A stretch of DNA of 64,000 nucleotides, taken from the NCBI GenBank assembly GCA_946894095.1, contig OX335651.1:19366501-19430500 (forward strand). Reading direction: 5' to 3'. Below are positions 63,353-64,000 of the stretch, piece by piece (positions within the stretch are counted from its first letter, which is position 1; each line of letters starts with the position of its first letter). Made by a program: the position numbers and the translations under genes. A model generated the notes under the pieces. It was not told where the DNA came from, ran no database searches, and was given only the letters and a program-made list of their open reading frames with translations. Source of the DNA: Incurvaria masculella. Lineage: Eukaryota; Arthropoda; Insecta; Lepidoptera; Incurvariidae.

Positions 63353-63571
63353 TGTATACATTGAATTGAAGTAACCAATAATTAAGATTTTTTTAAAAAT
63401 TGTAGACGGCTGTGATAAATTAATTTGAAGAACTTCAAAATAAAGTTTACTATAATGAAATAGAGTTTTAGAGTTTCCACTTTTCAAAATATTCACAACA
63501 TTTCTTATTCTAATTTTTTTTAAATTAATTTGATAGAATTGATAGTGGCGATAGACGGGGTGGGGCGCGAA

Positions 63572-63960
63572 ATTTTTTTTCATGCAACCTGACATGGATC
63601 GTCATAACATCTGCCGTCATGATATTGGCCCAATACACCACATTCCCGAAGGAATTAGGTGCCATGCCAGGACCATCGCTTTATGAGCACGGCTGCTCTG
63701 CACTGGATGGAAAAGATTGCCGCTTCGACCAATGCGGTGCTACACCTAGTAGGGGAAGGGGACCTACAATTTTACATGGGTTCTGAACCATCGAACAGCT
63801 CGTATTCGTAAAGAAATTCACTTATCCAACTAAGCAAGAGAAAGAAAGTGGTGCAAGACCGGGGCCAGGATTTGAACCCATAACCTCTTGCTTGAAGGAA
63901 GGAAAGTATTCTAGCTGTTAATGTCTTCAAGAAAAGGAGTTAGGTATACGGTGGTGCTTT
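63572..63960 (-). repeat. SINE, tRNA-type head
   Basis: The minus-strand head carries GGGTTCAAATCCTGGCCCC (B-box); body and tail run to CCATGTCAGGTTGCATG and a T run at 63572-63580. Confidence 0.75.
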
Positions 63961-64000
63961 TGGTCGACTTGGCGAGGCACTAACTTGCCCCCAGATAAGT

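Overview
The window is insect nuclear DNA, almost certainly from a moth or butterfly. It is AT-rich, its genes are split by short GT-AG introns, and it is dense in transposon debris: mariner, BEL/Pao, RTE and other non-LTR pieces, TTAA-flanked and hAT-type MITEs, and SINEs. It also carries short (CCTAA)n tracts, the arthropod telomere motif. No bacterial operon, rRNA gene or CRISPR array is present.

The real genes form a head-to-tail array on the minus strand encoding secreted angiotensin-converting-enzyme-like peptidyl dipeptidases (M2 metallopeptidases, Ance/ACE family). Gene 2 (44206 down to 30459) and gene 1 (25943 down to 15736) are each complete, with 12 coding exons and the same intron phases. 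I joined the exons at GT-AG sites and the lengths come out exactly in frame (646 and 647 residues). Both keep the zinc site, the substrate-anchoring Lys/His/Tyr residues and the conserved cysteines, and have an N-terminal signal peptide but no membrane anchor. A third copy (8705 down to 1220) shows intact exons 1-3 and runs off the left edge; it is a segmental duplicate of gene 1 that shares introns and upstream repeats with it.

The most interesting feature is in gene 2. The exon carrying the HEXXH zinc motif is present twice in tandem (7a 35883-36007, 7b 35710-35834). Each is 125 bp with the same phases and intact splice sites, and only 48 bp separate them. Using both would shift the frame, and the gap looks too short to be spliced as an intron. 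I therefore predict mutually exclusive exons that exchange the active-site wall of the peptidase. Gene 2 also has partial duplications of exon 1 and exon 9.

Layout: 1-0.95 kb non-LTR remnant; 1.2-8.7 kb third ACE copy, its intron 1 swollen by mariner, SINE and palindromic elements; 8.7-15.7 kb retroelement debris; 15.7-25.9 kb gene 1; 26-30.4 kb remnants; 30.4-44.2 kb gene 2; 44.2-64 kb mostly repeats, plus a possible far-upstream 5' exon near 57.8 kb and a bacterial-type tRNA-like sequence in a foldback near 54 kb.

All calls were made by eye; no alignments or searches were run.
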